Assembly: GCF_016545825.1 (NCBI RefSeq)
Contig: NC_052615.1
Span: forward strand, 33,567,516-33,631,515
Direction of reading: 5' to 3'
From: Eucalyptus grandis
Lineage: Eukaryota > Streptophyta > Magnoliopsida > Myrtales > Myrtaceae
Length of the DNA: 64,000 bases
The notes beneath the pieces were generated by a model. The model saw only the letters and a list, made by a program, of their open reading frames with translations, made no database searches and was not told the DNA's origin. A program made the translations under genes and the position numbers. Shown here piece by piece: positions 47,268 through 59,647 of this stretch. The stretch's first letter is position 1, and each line of letters begins with the position of its first letter.

Positions 47268-48412
47268 ATCTCCACCTTGGCTCGACGTTTGAGCCAAATC
47301 ATAATCGCTTCAGTGGACACCTCGCTACTACTCTCCCACAGCCCCAACGGGCTCAAACGCCACAGAGTGCTTCCAAGTTCAAGCCGTGCTTGAACTTTCC
47401 CATAATCGTGGACCTCATCAAGACACCAACTCCACCTGCATAATTAGCTACTCCACAAGGATTTTCTGACATAACCTCCTGTATCATAGATAAAGCAAAA
47501 CCATCATTGCTTCCATATCTCGATGCGGAAGGTCGAACACGCACCTTGTCAAATTCAGCAGCTACTGAAGCGTTGGCTCTATCAGCTCCACCTCGCTACA
47601 AGCATCATCTGTGTCGATTATTCCGCTAGTACTTGCTACCTCAGGAGTTTCTAGTTGCAACTCCACCTTGAGCTAAATACCGTCCAGATCCGTATTAATA
47701 CTGCCATAAACACTCCTATCCAGAAGTACTGGAGACTTGTCAAAGGTAACTTCTCTGCTGTCAACATGTGAATTTATATCCGGGCACCACAACTGATCGC
47801 CCCACTCACCTTGTGCATAGCCATGGAATATGCACCTTGCCCTTCCATCGAGCTTACCATCACTCACTCGAAAATAACATTCTAAAAATAGAATTATCAG
47901 CAACGTTACCTGACCACACTTCTTCAGGAGTCCGCCATTCAATAGCAGTTGATGGGGATCTTTTTACCGAGCAGACTTACCGTACTAAGCACATCAGCTA
48001 GGATTCTCCTAGCAACACCAGCACTAGAGATCATTTTACGGGCCGTCTCTAGTAATGTTCTGCTCATCAATTCTACAAATTGTTGTGATTTACTGGCACT
48101 AGTGCGGTGTTTCACTATGCTTACTTTCATGCAGAATTTATTTGACAGCTCCAAGCAGAACTCCATGCTATTGTCAGTCCGCACATGCTTGATCGACTTA
48201 CCAGTCTCCGTCTCGATCAAAGCTCTTGACTGCGTGATCCTGACACCGGCATCAAACTTGTGCATCGGCACAAACACCCAGGTCTTCCTCGAGCAGTCAA
48301 AAGACTCTCGAACAGATGCATCCAACGTCTCCGGGGCAAAACTTGTCATTGTCTCACCTTGAAGTTTATACAGGCCTCCGTGCTTGATTCCTTTCATTAT
48401 CACCAGGGCACC
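47268..48412 (-). pseudogene. Copia C integrase remnants and integrase-RT linker
   Basis: The minus strand shows integrase-core sequence (MTSFAPETLDASVRES, ALIETETGKSIKHVRTDNS, about 48350-48170) with the second acidic block degraded (TDNSMEFC). Then follow the integrase C-terminal region (KLDGRARCIFHGYAQGEWG, about 47860-47800) and the linker RVRPSASRYGSNDGFALSM (about 47540-47480) that normally precedes RT. After this the sequence goes straight to the purine tract, so the whole RT-RNase H segment (usually over 1.5 kb) is deleted. Confidence 0.8.
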
Positions 48413-49538
48413 TCAAACAATCTTCATAACTCCACCTTCTGAAGAATACCTGCAACCAGCTGAATCTAGGGCACCCAAGGAAATTAAGTTCCTTTTCAAT
48501 TCTGGAACATGTCTTACTCCAGTCAATGTCCTCACAATACCATCATGCATTCTGATTTTAATATCACCAACACCCACAACATCGCACTCGGCGTTGTTCC
48601 CTAACTGAACTTTACCACTACCCGTGCACTGATAAGTGATAAACCAGTTCCTATTTGGTGTAACGTGAAATGAACAACCAGAATCCATTATCCATCCGTC
48701 AAATGATGAATCTTCAGTGACAGACAAGACACAATCGACACCATCAGAATCATTCTCAGCTACAGCTGCAACATTTTCTGTAGACTCAACTCTAATTCCC
48801 TTACCCTTTTCATTTTTCAGCTTAAAACAATCTCTTCTACGATGCCCACTATTGCCACAATTCCAACAGACAATCCTACCAGTCCTAGACTGACTTCGTC
48901 TATTCACGTTCCTGCTAACACGTGTGCTAGTTCTTCCTCTACTTTCACCTACTAAAGCAGTAGACACGGGTTCACCAAATTCTTTCCTACGAATGTCTTC
49001 ACTCAGAATCAAATCACGAACCTCATCAAATGTCAAACTTCTTGACCCAGAGGAATTACTAACAGTGGTAACAGTAGTATTCCAACTATCAGGCAATGAG
49101 GATAATGAAATCAACGCACGTACCTCATCTTCAAAGTTAATCTCAACTGAACTCAATAGGTTAACGACCTCATTGAATTCGTTGATATGTTCAGCTACTG
49201 ACGTACCTTTGCCCATTTTTAAGTGAAACAGACGTCGCATCAAATAGACCTTATTGATCGCAGAGGGTTTCTCGTACATATTCGATGGGGCTTTCATCGG
49301 TCCGCGGTGGTTTCTCCTTCACGATGTTAAATGCGACGTTACGAGCCAACGTCAGCTGAATAACACCCATCGCTTGTCTATCCAGCAATTCCCACTTGGC
49401 ATCCTTCATCGAGTCTGGTTTCTCCCTGGAAAAGGGCAAGTGCAAATTTCTCTAGTACAGACAATCTTCAATCTGCATCTTCCAGAAAGCAAAATCCTTC
49501 CCATCAAATCGGTCGATTCTCACCTTTCCATCTTCCAT
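48413..49538 (-). pseudogene. Copia C gag and protease
   Basis: It starts at ATG 49536-49538 (MEDGKVRIDRFDG). A TAG stop at about 49444 sits where a Gln codon is usual, and there is a frame change near 49290. The 294-codon frame 49297-48413 holds the UBN2-type gag region (VYLMRRLFHLKMGKGTSVAEHI, FDEVRDLILSEDIRR), the zinc knuckle CWNCGNSGHRRRDC (about 48865-48825) and the protease site WIMDSGCSFHVTP (about 48700-48660), then LISLGALD near 48450. Confidence 0.88.
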
Positions 49539-49570
49539 AGTCACCGATTCGCTTCACGTCAGCCAAACCA

Positions 49571-49583
49571 GGCTCTGATACCA
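49571..49583 (-). promoter_or_regulatory. Primer-binding site of Copia C (initiator tRNA-Met)
   Basis: The minus strand reads TGGTATCAGAGCC, two bases inside the 5' LTR. Confidence 0.93.
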
Positions 49584-49585
49584 CT

Positions 49586-50591
49586 TGTTGTTGCGCGTGC
49601 GGAAATATAGACGGACCAAGTGAATCGGATAAAATGGTCGGAATGAAGGAAAGGAAATCGGACACAGGATTTACGTGGTTCGGTCCGAATATCGGAACCT
49701 ACGTCCATGGGGAGAGCAGTACGGAATTCCACTATAGAAACAAGCGATACACCGGAGATTACAATCACTCGAGCACTCAAACACACTCTCAGTGTTTCCT
49801 AGCCCCAAATTACACCCAGATAACTGACACGGTGTTTAGTCCCTCACAATTCCTAGTGAAATCTCACTCAAGGAATTAAACAAATTCTACTCACAAGAAT
49901 TTAACTGACTAAAACACTCGGGTGTAATTTCAACAAGAAAAGTTCTCTCGCCGAGAGCTTACAAGCCTCACGACTTCTCTCTTCAGCTCTCTCTCTCGGC
50001 CACCGAAATAACTCAGCGCGGCGCCGTCTTCTCCTTCGCTCCTCTGCCTTTTAAGGACGAAGTGAGACAGAAAAATGTGACACTCATTCGGCGCTCGCAA
50101 TCACCACTGACGCCCACCAAAATTTACGGGCACGCATGCATGCATGGGACGCATTTAATAAGGCAGAAAACTTGCACCCATAATTCAAGCGCGAAAGAAG
50201 GATGGCCGCCGTCTTCCAAGACCATCTCCACGACGTTGAACTCCTTCAAGTAATATTTTATCATTTCTTTCCTTTGGTTGTCTGCAGATGAATAAAATAA
50301 GAAGCAAGGAGTTAAAGAAAGAAGACAAAACAAGCCCACAATTGGCTTTAGTCTTCCACGTCCATCCACCGTGCATGCACGTCCATGTGCATGCAATTAA
50401 AGAGTTAGAATAAAATAATGGTCTTCCCCTCTCGCGGCTGCACGCTCTCTTCATTCTTCACGCTTGCGCTCATAGATCCGCATGCGATCTTCTGACAATT
50501 TCGGCCAATTCACATGCGCTACTTTGACTCGCACGTGGTTGAGTTCACGCATTCTCGTTCAACGGGCTCAAATCGAGACATATTTTCAACA
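49586..50591 (-). repeat. 5' LTR of Copia C
   Basis: 1006 bp, from TGTTGTTGCGCGTGCGG to ATATTTTCAACA. It pairs with 46260-47267 and is followed by the target duplication GGGTG. Confidence 0.92.
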
Positions 50592-50901
50592 GGGTGAATA
50601 GGTGTGAACAAAAATTTTCGCAAGGCTCAGTAGAAATAGTTTGCTTTTAGAAAATGACGGACTATGAACAAATTCAAAATTTAGCAATTAGATAAAACTT
50701 TAAACAAAATAAAGGAGTTTATGGAAGAGAATAAGAACACAAGGTTTATAGTGGTTTGGCTTAAATCAAGTCTACGTCCACTCTCTTACGCTGACAGCCC
50801 ACTAGCTAGATTCCACTAAGAAACAAAAGAAATTTTACAGTTTGATGATTTGAACTTCTCAGTGAACAGCTTGTTTCTCTTTCACGAAGTCACACTATGA
50901 G

Positions 50902-51131
50902 TTTTTTTTTTTTTTTTTTTTTTTTGGTGACCCAGGGAACCCCGCACGGCTAGCAGCCGGAGGTAAACCACTGGGGGCGACACGTGCTAGCCACCACACA
51001 CATGCCACCAGGTAAGTCACCAAGAGACTCAAAGCTAGCCTTCCTGCAACTTGCGTTGCAAGAGCTTCGAACACTAGACCTCTTCGATGGAAGTCTAGTG
51101 CCTACCCAGCTGAGCCACCATGGCAGGTGGT
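50902..51131 (-). mobile_element. tRNA-derived SINE, only in copy 2
   Basis: A 230 bp insertion in the B LTR, flanked by a perfect 15 bp target duplication AAGTCACACTATGAG (50887-50901 and 51132-51146). The empty site is visible in copy 1 (around 1300-1315, one base different). On the minus strand it begins near 51130, carries an A box (TGGCTCAGCTGGG, 51105-51117) and a B-box-like GTGTTCGAAGCTC (51062-51074), and ends in a poly-A tail (T-run 50902-50925). A long target duplication, tRNA-like head and A-tail together define a LINE-mobilised SINE. Confidence 0.9.
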
Positions 51132-52144
51132 AAGTCACACTATGAGTTTTTCTCTCTTTTGAGTACAAATTTGAGCTAAATGAATGAAATAGCAAGGAAC
51201 AAGGAAGCTTCAAACTTTGAAATTTTTCTTTCATGCACTCTATTGAACAACTGGAGAGTCTGCCTTAAATATTCCTTCATGCCTTCTTGACCATTAGCAC
51301 TTTCCAAATGAGTTCTTTCAATCTACTTGTTGGACAGAATCAATCAAGGAGATCTCGAGTCATTTGATGATTTGTGTTGAAAGCTTGTGAATCATGTTCG
51401 TCCATACAATTAGGATCTTGGTTTCCATAAGTAGAATTTTCCAAATTTGCTTGCCTTCCAAAAGATTTGATTATCGGAATTGATTTTAATAAAGATAGTC
51501 AAACATGTGGGTGCTATATCCAACCAGAAAGCCATCCATAAGTCATACGAATCGAACTCTTGAAGAAATAAAGTTAATCTTGCATCTGGATAAGTCTTCA
51601 TTCTTCAGTAGCATTCAATCTGGAATTTGTCAGTGTGAGCAGACTTTGAACCTAAAGTCTGGCGGTCTTCAGACTTTGACACTAAAGTCTGGAAGTCTTC
51701 AGATTAGATTTTGGAAATGTTTTGTTAACTTCAAAACAATAAAGGAGTTTTCTCCAACAATCTCCCCATTTTTTTATAGTGACAAAACTTTCCTACAGAT
51801 TTAAGAACTTTTAACCTACAAAACAACTCTTAAGTAATACATGATATCTTATAAAAATAAGTTGATTAGAATCTAGATAGCATCGATTTTGCAACAATAG
51901 AAAACATATTAATCTTGAAGAGATAAAACAAATATCAAGATTTAAACAATTATCCATCCATAATCACCACATCATCACCACAAGAGTAAGTTGCTGCAAG
52001 TGTCAAACAACAAAAGTTCAACAGTTATAAAAGAGTCAACAACCATAGTTCAATCAAAAAGACAAAAGTCAAAGTCAAATCTGCACATTCTCCCCCTTTT
52101 TTGTCAGCAGCAAAAAGTGGAGAAAGATAAAAAGTTCAATGAAA

Positions 52145-54336
52145 TCAGGTGTGTTTAGGAATGCGAACGAGCTGGAAATCTCCCATCGACCGAACCGTCT
52201 CCTCCAGGCTTTCACATCAAGCTTTCCTTCAGCTTCTCAACATCTTCAACTTTGGCAGTCTTTTTAACTTGCTATTGTAAAGCTTGAACTTGAACATTAA
52301 GAGCCTATATCTTTTCATGAAGAGAATTTGAAGTTGATTGCAAAGCAGAGTGAAGCTTCAGGATCTCACACTCCATTCCATATTGTTGTGCTTTTAACTC
52401 CACGAGTAGCTCTAGCAGCCTTTGAAAGTCTGTAGAAGTTTCTGTTTGTACACTAGCCTCAGCGTGTTCAGTTTGTGGAGTGTTGATAGATGAGAGAACT
52501 TCAGCTTGTCGAACATCATGAATAGGAGAGGATTCCTCAATGTCAGCTTCAGGAAACTGTGAAGCATAGACATCCTCTGGATCGGTAGGAGATCTACTAA
52601 CATCGTCACTGGCAAAGTGCTTAGAACAAGTCCCTGTGTCCACACGAGCTCCCCCTGTTTTGGTGCCTACAAATGGAGAAGGGATTTCTCCTTCTTGTTC
52701 CTTCTCAATTTTAGCATTGGAGTGATGTTCTTTTTCTGTTCGATCCCTAATAGTTCCATTCATTGTCTTCTCTGAATCCTTAGATAAGGATATTGCAAAA
52801 GTTGGTTCAATAGAATCATTCTAACCCTCTTCCTCTTCAGCTGTTCTTCCTTCTTCTCTAGCTTCTCTACCTGCTTTTCTCTACTCTATTTCTCCTCTTT
52901 CTCTTTCTTCTTTGTCTTGTTCCTGCTCAAAACTGACAAAACTCCGAAGATTTTTCAAGGCAAATGCAAAGAGAGTAAGATCATCCCCATCCTCTTCATC
53001 CTACAAGATAAGAAATCTCCTCTTCTTTGTAGGTTCACACATAGGCTCTTTGCCTTTCCTTTTCTTTGTAGCAAAGTCTTGTTTGGTTTTGCTGGGGGAC
53101 TTCTCCTTCAAGAGCTCTAAAGCTTTGGTCAGTTCCTTTAACCTCATCTTGGACACCATTTTCAATCCTATAATCATAGGAACAATAGTTCTAGTACAGA
53201 GAGAGGTTGGAAACTGAATGTGAAAGTGTTTGAACAGTTGTGAGACCAGCACTGAGTAAGGGAGCTGTCCTTTATCCTTCACAACAGTTCTGTAGATATG
53301 CATCAGGATTGTATGAGGCAGAAAGAACTTCATTTCATTACTAATAGCAAACATCAATTTGGCTTCAAATTGAGAAACATCTATCTTTGAAGTTGACTTT
53401 GGTCGGATGCAGTTGATTACGACTTTGTACAGCAAAATGTTTGAGGCGCATACCGGAATAAGTAATGCCGCCTTTAGAAAGTTTGTCCCTAACAAGAAAA
53501 CTTGTCGCATGACCAATAGAGACATTTATTGGTTGGAAACTACCTCTTTCCACACCAATAACATCAACTAATGTGTCAACATCCACCATGTACTCTTTCT
53601 CCCTCATAGTAAATCAAAATCTATTCACGTCAAGAAATGACAAGTTAGAATAGAAATATGCAGTCAATTCAAGATAAGCAACAATAGTTTCAGAACAAAA
53701 TTTTTCAAGTTGAAGGAGAGTCAGCTTCTCCCTCAGGTTCACCCTTATTGAATCCAAGAAATTAAAGTCGACCGAACGAGGGTTCATCACCCCTCTTTTC
53801 AGCAATTTGGAGTAAACCTTTCTGTGATCCTTAGAACGAAAAAAACTCATTCCATCACTATGCACTTCAGTAGCAATGCCCCTTCTAGGCTGAAAATTCG
53901 AGTACGTTTTCTCATCATCGTCCTTTATCTCTGGCTGATTGAAAGAACTAAAACGAGGATCAACAGGAAAGTTAGCAAACGTTCTATCTGCCGTTCCTTC
54001 AGGCGCTATGCCTAATCTTTACATTGCTTGTAAAAACAGAACCTCATTCTTGTAACCTCTTTCTTTTAGAAATTCATCAATAAAGGTCATAGCAGTACCA
54101 CCTTGCTTCAATTGATTGTAAAGTTTAAAAAGGACCTGGGGTTTCGACGTCCTGACAAGTTCAACATCTTCCATGATTTCCTCTTCTACTAGTTGGCGTG
54201 GAGGATTTTGAGTAACGCGGTGTGGAGAATGTTGTGGAGAATCTTCTTCCTCGATTAGATCAAAATATGTAGGACCCTTAGGCATATTGCGTGGTCCCAT
54301 GCTTGAGATCCAAGACGACTTTCTTTGGAAAGACAT
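52145..54336 (-). pseudogene. Copia B third ORF (envelope position), copy 2
   Basis: About 730 codons from ATG 54334-54336 (MSFQRKSSWIS) to TGA 52145-52147, collinear with copy 1. Intact stretches include MGPRNMPKGPTYFDLIEEED, RSVDFNFLDSIRVNLREKL, VERGSFQPINVSIGHAT and NCIRPKSTSKIDVSQFEAK. The coiled-coil end is weaker here, because sequence near 52200-52330 has diverged. The damage differs from copy 1 (stops near 54015 and 53610, frameshift near 53450), so much of the decay is independent and later than the duplication. Confidence 0.7.
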
Positions 54337-54899
54337 CTTCACAGTCTTTGAGGATTTCCCGAACACGTTCGAGTGAAAAAGATGAAAACTTGTGTAGCAA
54401 ACTTGAGAGTAGAAATGAGAGAGCAGAAATTTTGTATTTTAGGGTTTGAGAAATAGTAAATGAAGAAGAAAGACTCGACGATATATAAATAAAGTAAAAC
54501 GGGATAAATGAATCGTCATAAAAAGAAAACTGCCTTTTTTCAAAAATAAAAGCTACCAAAAATTCAAAAATTCGAAAAAGATCATTTCTAAAAATAAAAT
54601 AGGCAAGCAATGATTCAAATATCCACGTACCTTTTCGAGATCTTCATACTAAAATTAAATTACCTGTATTGAAGAGATATTAACTTACTGAAGTAGTTTC
54701 TGGACATTCTAAGTCTGACCAACTTTAGACTTTAATCGGTAGGAGATATAATATTCAGTCTGATGTGAATAGACTCAAATAAATTTTTCTCCAGTGACTT
54801 TATAAATATGTCTCGCCAACTGATTCTTCGAGTCAATAAACTGAATCATAATTTCTCCATTTTGAACATGATATCTTATGAAATTGTGTCAAATCTCTA

Positions 54900-55994
54900 T
54901 ATGCTTTGCTCTTGAGTGAAGAATTGGGTTCTTCGTGAGATTAATAGCACTTGTGTTGTCACATTTGATCTCAGTGCACGATTCTTCAATTCCAAAGTCT
55001 CTTAGCTGTTATCTTATCCACAAAATTTGGGAACAACAACTCCCAAGAGCCACATACTCTACTTCTGTTGTCGATAGAGCTACAATACTCTGCTTCCTTG
55101 AGAACCAAGACACCAGCATGTTGCCCAGAAGTTGACAAGTACCAAAAGTACTCTTTCTATCGACTTTACAACCTACTAAATCTGCATCTGAATATTCAAG
55201 GAGAATAAAATCTCCTTCTTTGGGATACCACAGACCTAGCTTTGGAGTAGTTGCAATGTATTTAATGATGCGTTTTGCAGCACTTATGAGATTCTTTGGG
55301 ATCAGATTGGAATTTAGCACAGATGCAAACACTAAACAAAATATCAGGTTTAGATGCAGTCAGGTAAAGGAGTGAACCAATAATGCTCATGTAAAGCTTC
55401 TAGTCTACTTTATTTCCTCCTTTATCTTTGTCTAGTTTTGAAGAACTTGACATTGGCGTCTCCGTCTTTTTGCAATTTTCTAATCCAAATTTCTTAATAA
55501 GATCTTTTGCATACTTCTCTTGGTGAATAAAGATACTTTTCTTCGATTGTTTAACTTGCAATCCCAGAAAGAAAGTTAACTCACCCATCATACTTATCTC
55601 GAATTCATCATGCATACAACTAGAGAATTTCTTGCATAGATTTTCATTAGGGGATCCAAAGATAATATCATCAACATAAATTTGAACTAGCAGAAAGTCT
55701 TTACCATCTCTTTTTATGAACAAAGTAGTATCTACATTTTCTTTAACAAAACCTTTTTGGGTTAAGAATTTATTTAACCTTTCATACCAGGCTCGAGGTG
55801 CTTGCTTCAGTCCATACAAAGCTTTTTACATTCTGTAGACTAAGTCTGGCTTTCTTTGATCTTCAAACCCTAGCGGTTGTTCCACATAGACTATGAGCTC
55901 ACTCCTAGATATGAGCTCATTGCCTCCTCTTGTAGCCATTGTCGCCATTTGGCACTGCACCAGCATTTGCATTGTTTAAGCTTTCATGGGAAGC
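54900..55994 (-). pseudogene. Copia B reverse transcriptase (3' part) and RNase H, copy 2
   Basis: The frame 55819-55400 holds LKQAPRAWYERLNKFL, IYVDDIIFGSPNENLC (about 55690-55640), MMGELTFFLGLQVKQ and FIHQEKYAKDLIKKFG. RNase H follows (RIIKYIATTPKLGLWYP, STTEVEYVALGSC, about 55270-55040) with several changes. Truncated at the same RT position as copy 1. Confidence 0.85.
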
Positions 55995-56781
55995 TATAGG
56001 ATGAGGAAGCTCATTCGACTGGAAGCACGAAATACCTATAAGTGACTCCCAAGCTGACTCCTCAAATGCATCTTGGCGCCTTGACCCTGACCTCCATTAC
56101 AGCTGTACTATCACTACTTTTCTTGCCATATACAAATCAACACTCAGGTATTGCTCCTTCCATAGTCTTGATTGTGCATCTCTTGAATTATGCTAGAGGA
56201 CAGAGTAGACAGCAAACCTAGCAAAGACACAATGTGCAATAAGATGAACCCAGAATGAGAGATTGAAGTCGCGAGATGTATTCGTCAAGTATGGCTGATG
56301 AACATAATGATGCGTTAATTACAGCAAGTTAACAAATGGTTTATCAACTAATAGCTACTTTTAATGGAGATAATGCCTTTTTCTATAATTTTTTACTAGA
56401 TAAATGATTTTCTCATAAGTTTCGTTTGATATTGCATGTTCTAGTAAAATTGTTATTTCTCATTAGTTAACTTTTTTAGTTATTAGATTTTTTTTTCAAT
56501 TACCAAGCATGGACATTCTCAAATTAAAAACAATTATTGTGGAAGCGTGGTCGTACACACTAGGTGCGAATTTATGCCGCATTATAGTACGTGGACTTGT
56601 GAACGAACCAGTAGCCGGTCCAAGATTCCAAGCTGATGACAAGATTTTATTTGGGCCGGGCCTAATTTTCTCTTTTCCCCCTAATTCGTACAAGCTCCTA
56701 TGAAATGTTACTAAATCAACCGGCCCAAAGCCTGAGCCCTTTTATCTTAAATAAATAGGTTAAGTCAAGAATAATACACTT
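55995..56781. other. Shared intergenic DNA, copy 2
   Basis: Counterpart of 34850-35610. No gene supported. Confidence 0.6.
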
Positions 56782-57762
56782 GGGCTTTGTTTGTAGTGCA
56801 ATAAATATTTTCTAAGAAGTAATTTTCTAGGGAAATGAAAATTCCGGTGTTTGGTTGAGTTTTGAAAATAAACAAGAAAATATTTTCTATCAGTTAATAA
56901 GGAAAACTTCATTTGATTTTCCTAAATAGACATACATTATCCAAGCACTACTGACATGCATATGGTTATCAAAAGAAACGATTACGGGCACCAAGGTCTC
57001 AAGCCAATATCCCCAACCCTTGAGCATGAGCATTGGCACTAGTCTTGGATCCACTAATATCAAGCTCGAAAACTTGGTGCCCATGCTCTAACCCGGGTTT
57101 ATAGAGGTTGGGCCCTGGTCAACAACACCCAAGCATGGGTCAATTGAGGTTGAGCCTCAAACCCGAAACCCAAGACACAATCCCTTATGCTCGAACCTAA
57201 GTCCATCAAGGTCTAGTCCTAGACCTTAGCACCCATGCCCGAGTCCATTGAGGCCAAGCCTTAATCCCAAGCTCGACATCAATAGACTAAGGCATGGGCG
57301 CAAGCAACCTAGGCATGGGAACGAGAGTTTTAGGCTCGGCGTTGATGGATTTGGGCTTGAAAATCAAGGACCTATACATGGTTTTCAAGGTCTGAGGCTC
57401 TACCTTGATAGACTTGGGCACGGATGCCGAGGATCAAGCCCAATGTCCTAGCATGAGCACTGGTATTCTTGGCCCAACCTTGATGGACTTGGGCGCAGCA
57501 ACCGGTGTCTCAAGTATCGTCTAGATGGACCCGAGTAGGGGTGCTAGGAACAAGCGCTAGGGTTCACATGTTAAGCGCTGAGTTTCTAGTTCAAGTGTCT
57601 ATACCTAGTCATATTTTAGAAAATGATTGTCGATTTTATAAAGAGGAATTCGTTTTCCTAAATTTAAGTTATTGTAGGAGAACATTTTCCATTAATTACG
57701 AAAATATTTTCCATTGACTCATTTTTTTAAGAAATCAAAATACCAAAAAACAAACGAAGCCT
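56782..57762. mobile_element. Candidate non-autonomous DNA element with short inverted ends, copy 2
   Basis: Counterpart of 35611-36588, with ends GGGCTTTGTTTG and CAAACGAAGCC and the same CATGGGC-rich interior. Confidence 0.35.
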
Positions 57763-58999
57763 TAAATGATTCAAATCTATGTGGTGCTTTGAATTTACAT
57801 AGATATAATATGATATGCCAGTGGATATTATATGTAAAAATAATATCACCAAAAACTCTAAATTATACTTGTGGTGACATCCAAACTTCTAAACAATTTT
57901 TTAATGTCATAAAGAACTTAAGCTCTGCCCACCGTAACATTAATACCCTAATTTTATTTTTTTTGTCATGAAAGATCGTGTAAATTGTACCTGTGTGATT
58001 AACATACCTTCCATCACAATTCTATCCAAAATCATCATTAAAAACTCCACTGGCGACTTACATGGACAACAACATGCAATTGGAGCCGACGTGGATCCAA
58101 CTTTGCCTTAGTGAAGCCAAAATGCCGTCAATTTCAGGAGGGAAATGATACGACACGGCCATAGAATGACGTCGTTCCCCGCTAGAAATGACTTCAATTT
58201 GGCTTCAGTGAAACCGCGCCAGATTCACATATGCTCCGTATGCCTGGCTTTGCGTACGTAAGCCACCCCGTAGTATTTTTTACGGCATATGACGGAGGAT
58301 ATATTTGTCATATGAATACAAGCGTGTGACTTTTTTCTAGTATCAGAAAAAAGTTCGGAATATTAATCTCATGGTAAGCATAGTTCAGGATTTATAATTA
58401 CTCAAGAATTGAAGTATTAATATCGAAGTTTTTCATAATATTACCCCGTCTATAGTCTTAGTGTCTCAACAGGTCAGTAATAGTGCACAATCTTATATTT
58501 GTACGTGAAAATAAATCACCCAGGCATAATTTTAAACTTGAAAAATCTTTGCATTAGTACGTTTTTCGTGTGCACGATGCATACGTCTTCTGTCTACCGT
58601 GATCACGTTGAGCAAATTCAACGGGAGAAAAGAAGCAAGACTTAGGCATATTTCAATGGTGAAGACTTCAACGATTCGACAGATCTTGACAATTTTCGCC
58701 CTTCTCCTTTTTCTTTTCCAGTTCAGGCCGCTCTTCATTTTCCTCCCTCGCCATTGAAATTCCTTCCTCCATAAACTCCATGAAGAAGCTGGTATCCATC
58801 GATGACTGTCGTGCGATTGTAAAATGTTCTTAAATCTTTAGTCCGATCCATTTATTATTTCTTTAGGCGTTGGTCAAAACCTGATGAAATCTTCTCCGAC
58901 AGAGGCAACTGTTTGATTAGGAGGAGGGATGCAGTCGACACAGATTATGCCAGAGAGGCAAGATCCTTTTTATGATATAGTATCGAAATGTCTCCAGAT
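57763..58999. other. Shared intergenic DNA, copy 2
   Basis: Counterpart of 36589-37840; non-coding. A 68-codon minus-strand frame (58532-58738) parallels the one in copy 1 but is unrecognised. Confidence 0.5.
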
Positions 59000-59185
59000 G
59001 ATAGTCTAATGCTGACCGAACTACAGAAAACAAAAGTGATTTGCAATAATATAGGGCGGCGTACCAAGCGTGCTTACAATAAAGTTCAATTTGATAGTCT
59101 AATGCTGACCGAACTACTGAAAACAAAAGTGATTTACAATAATTTAGGGCGGCGTGCCAAGCATGCTTACAATAAAGTTCAATTT
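59000..59185. repeat. 93 bp direct tandem duplication
   Basis: Two units, 59000-59092 and 59093-59185, both starting GATAGTCTAATGCTGACC. Copy 1 has a single unit (from about 37840). The two units differ at several positions. Confidence 0.88.
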
Positions 59186-59224
59186 CCTTCTGTGAAAATA
59201 GGGTATAAACTTTGAACCCATATG

Positions 59225-59520
59225 CAATGTAGTTTATGAGTGTAATCTCTAAGTTGTAGCCTAATGCGCAATGTAGTCCTTGAACTTTCAATTTGTTCGA
59301 TACAATTCTTGAACTTTTTGTATATATTCAACTTAGTTCCTAAATTATATGAAAATGTTCAATATTTTCATTCTATTAATTCAAGTTTAGGTATAATATT
59401 GAATATTTTTATATAGTTCGAGGACTAAATTCAATGTGTACCAAAGTCCAAAGACCACATTAAACAAAATGAAAAATTTAGGGGCCATATTGTACATTGG
59501 GTTAAAGTTAAAGGATTATT
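59225..59520. repeat. Fold-back sequence, copy 2
   Basis: A shortened relative of 37975-38330. The arms CAACTTAGTTCCTAAATTATA and TATAGTTCGAGGACTAAATTC remain complementary in part. Confidence 0.4.
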
Positions 59521-59598
59521 TATATCATTATCTCATAAAAATATGACAAGAGGTTCAAGTTCTATTCACCAATTTGCCCTCTGTGGGCCAAATTATTG

Positions 59599-59647
<49 letters not shown>

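Larger units (their letters stand above)
46260..50591 (-). mobile_element. Copia LTR-retrotransposon C, RT deleted
   Basis: LTRs at 46260-47267 and 49586-50591, with ends TGTTG...CAACA, flanked by the exact target duplication GGGTG (46255-46259 and 50592-50596). Primer-binding site at 49571-49583 and purine tract at 47268-47280. The interior is only about 2.3 kb: gag, protease, parts of integrase and the integrase-RT linker. RT and RNase H are missing. The LTRs differ at roughly a dozen positions per kb by eye, so insertion was recent, yet the element cannot encode RT; it must have been moved by another element or lost RT after insertion. It sits inside the LTR of B. Confidence 0.92.
46226..55994 (-). 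mobile_element. Copia LTR-retrotransposon B, copy 2 (truncated, interrupted)
   Basis: It has the same truncated structure as copy 1: 3' LTR (46226-51759, split by element C and a SINE), purine tract (complement of ATCTCCCCATTTTT, from 51760), ORF3, RNase H and the 3' part of RT. The site of element A in copy 1 is uninterrupted here (around 51990). The right end at 55994 joins directly to shared intergenic DNA without the MuDR-like block of copy 1. Confidence 0.82.
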
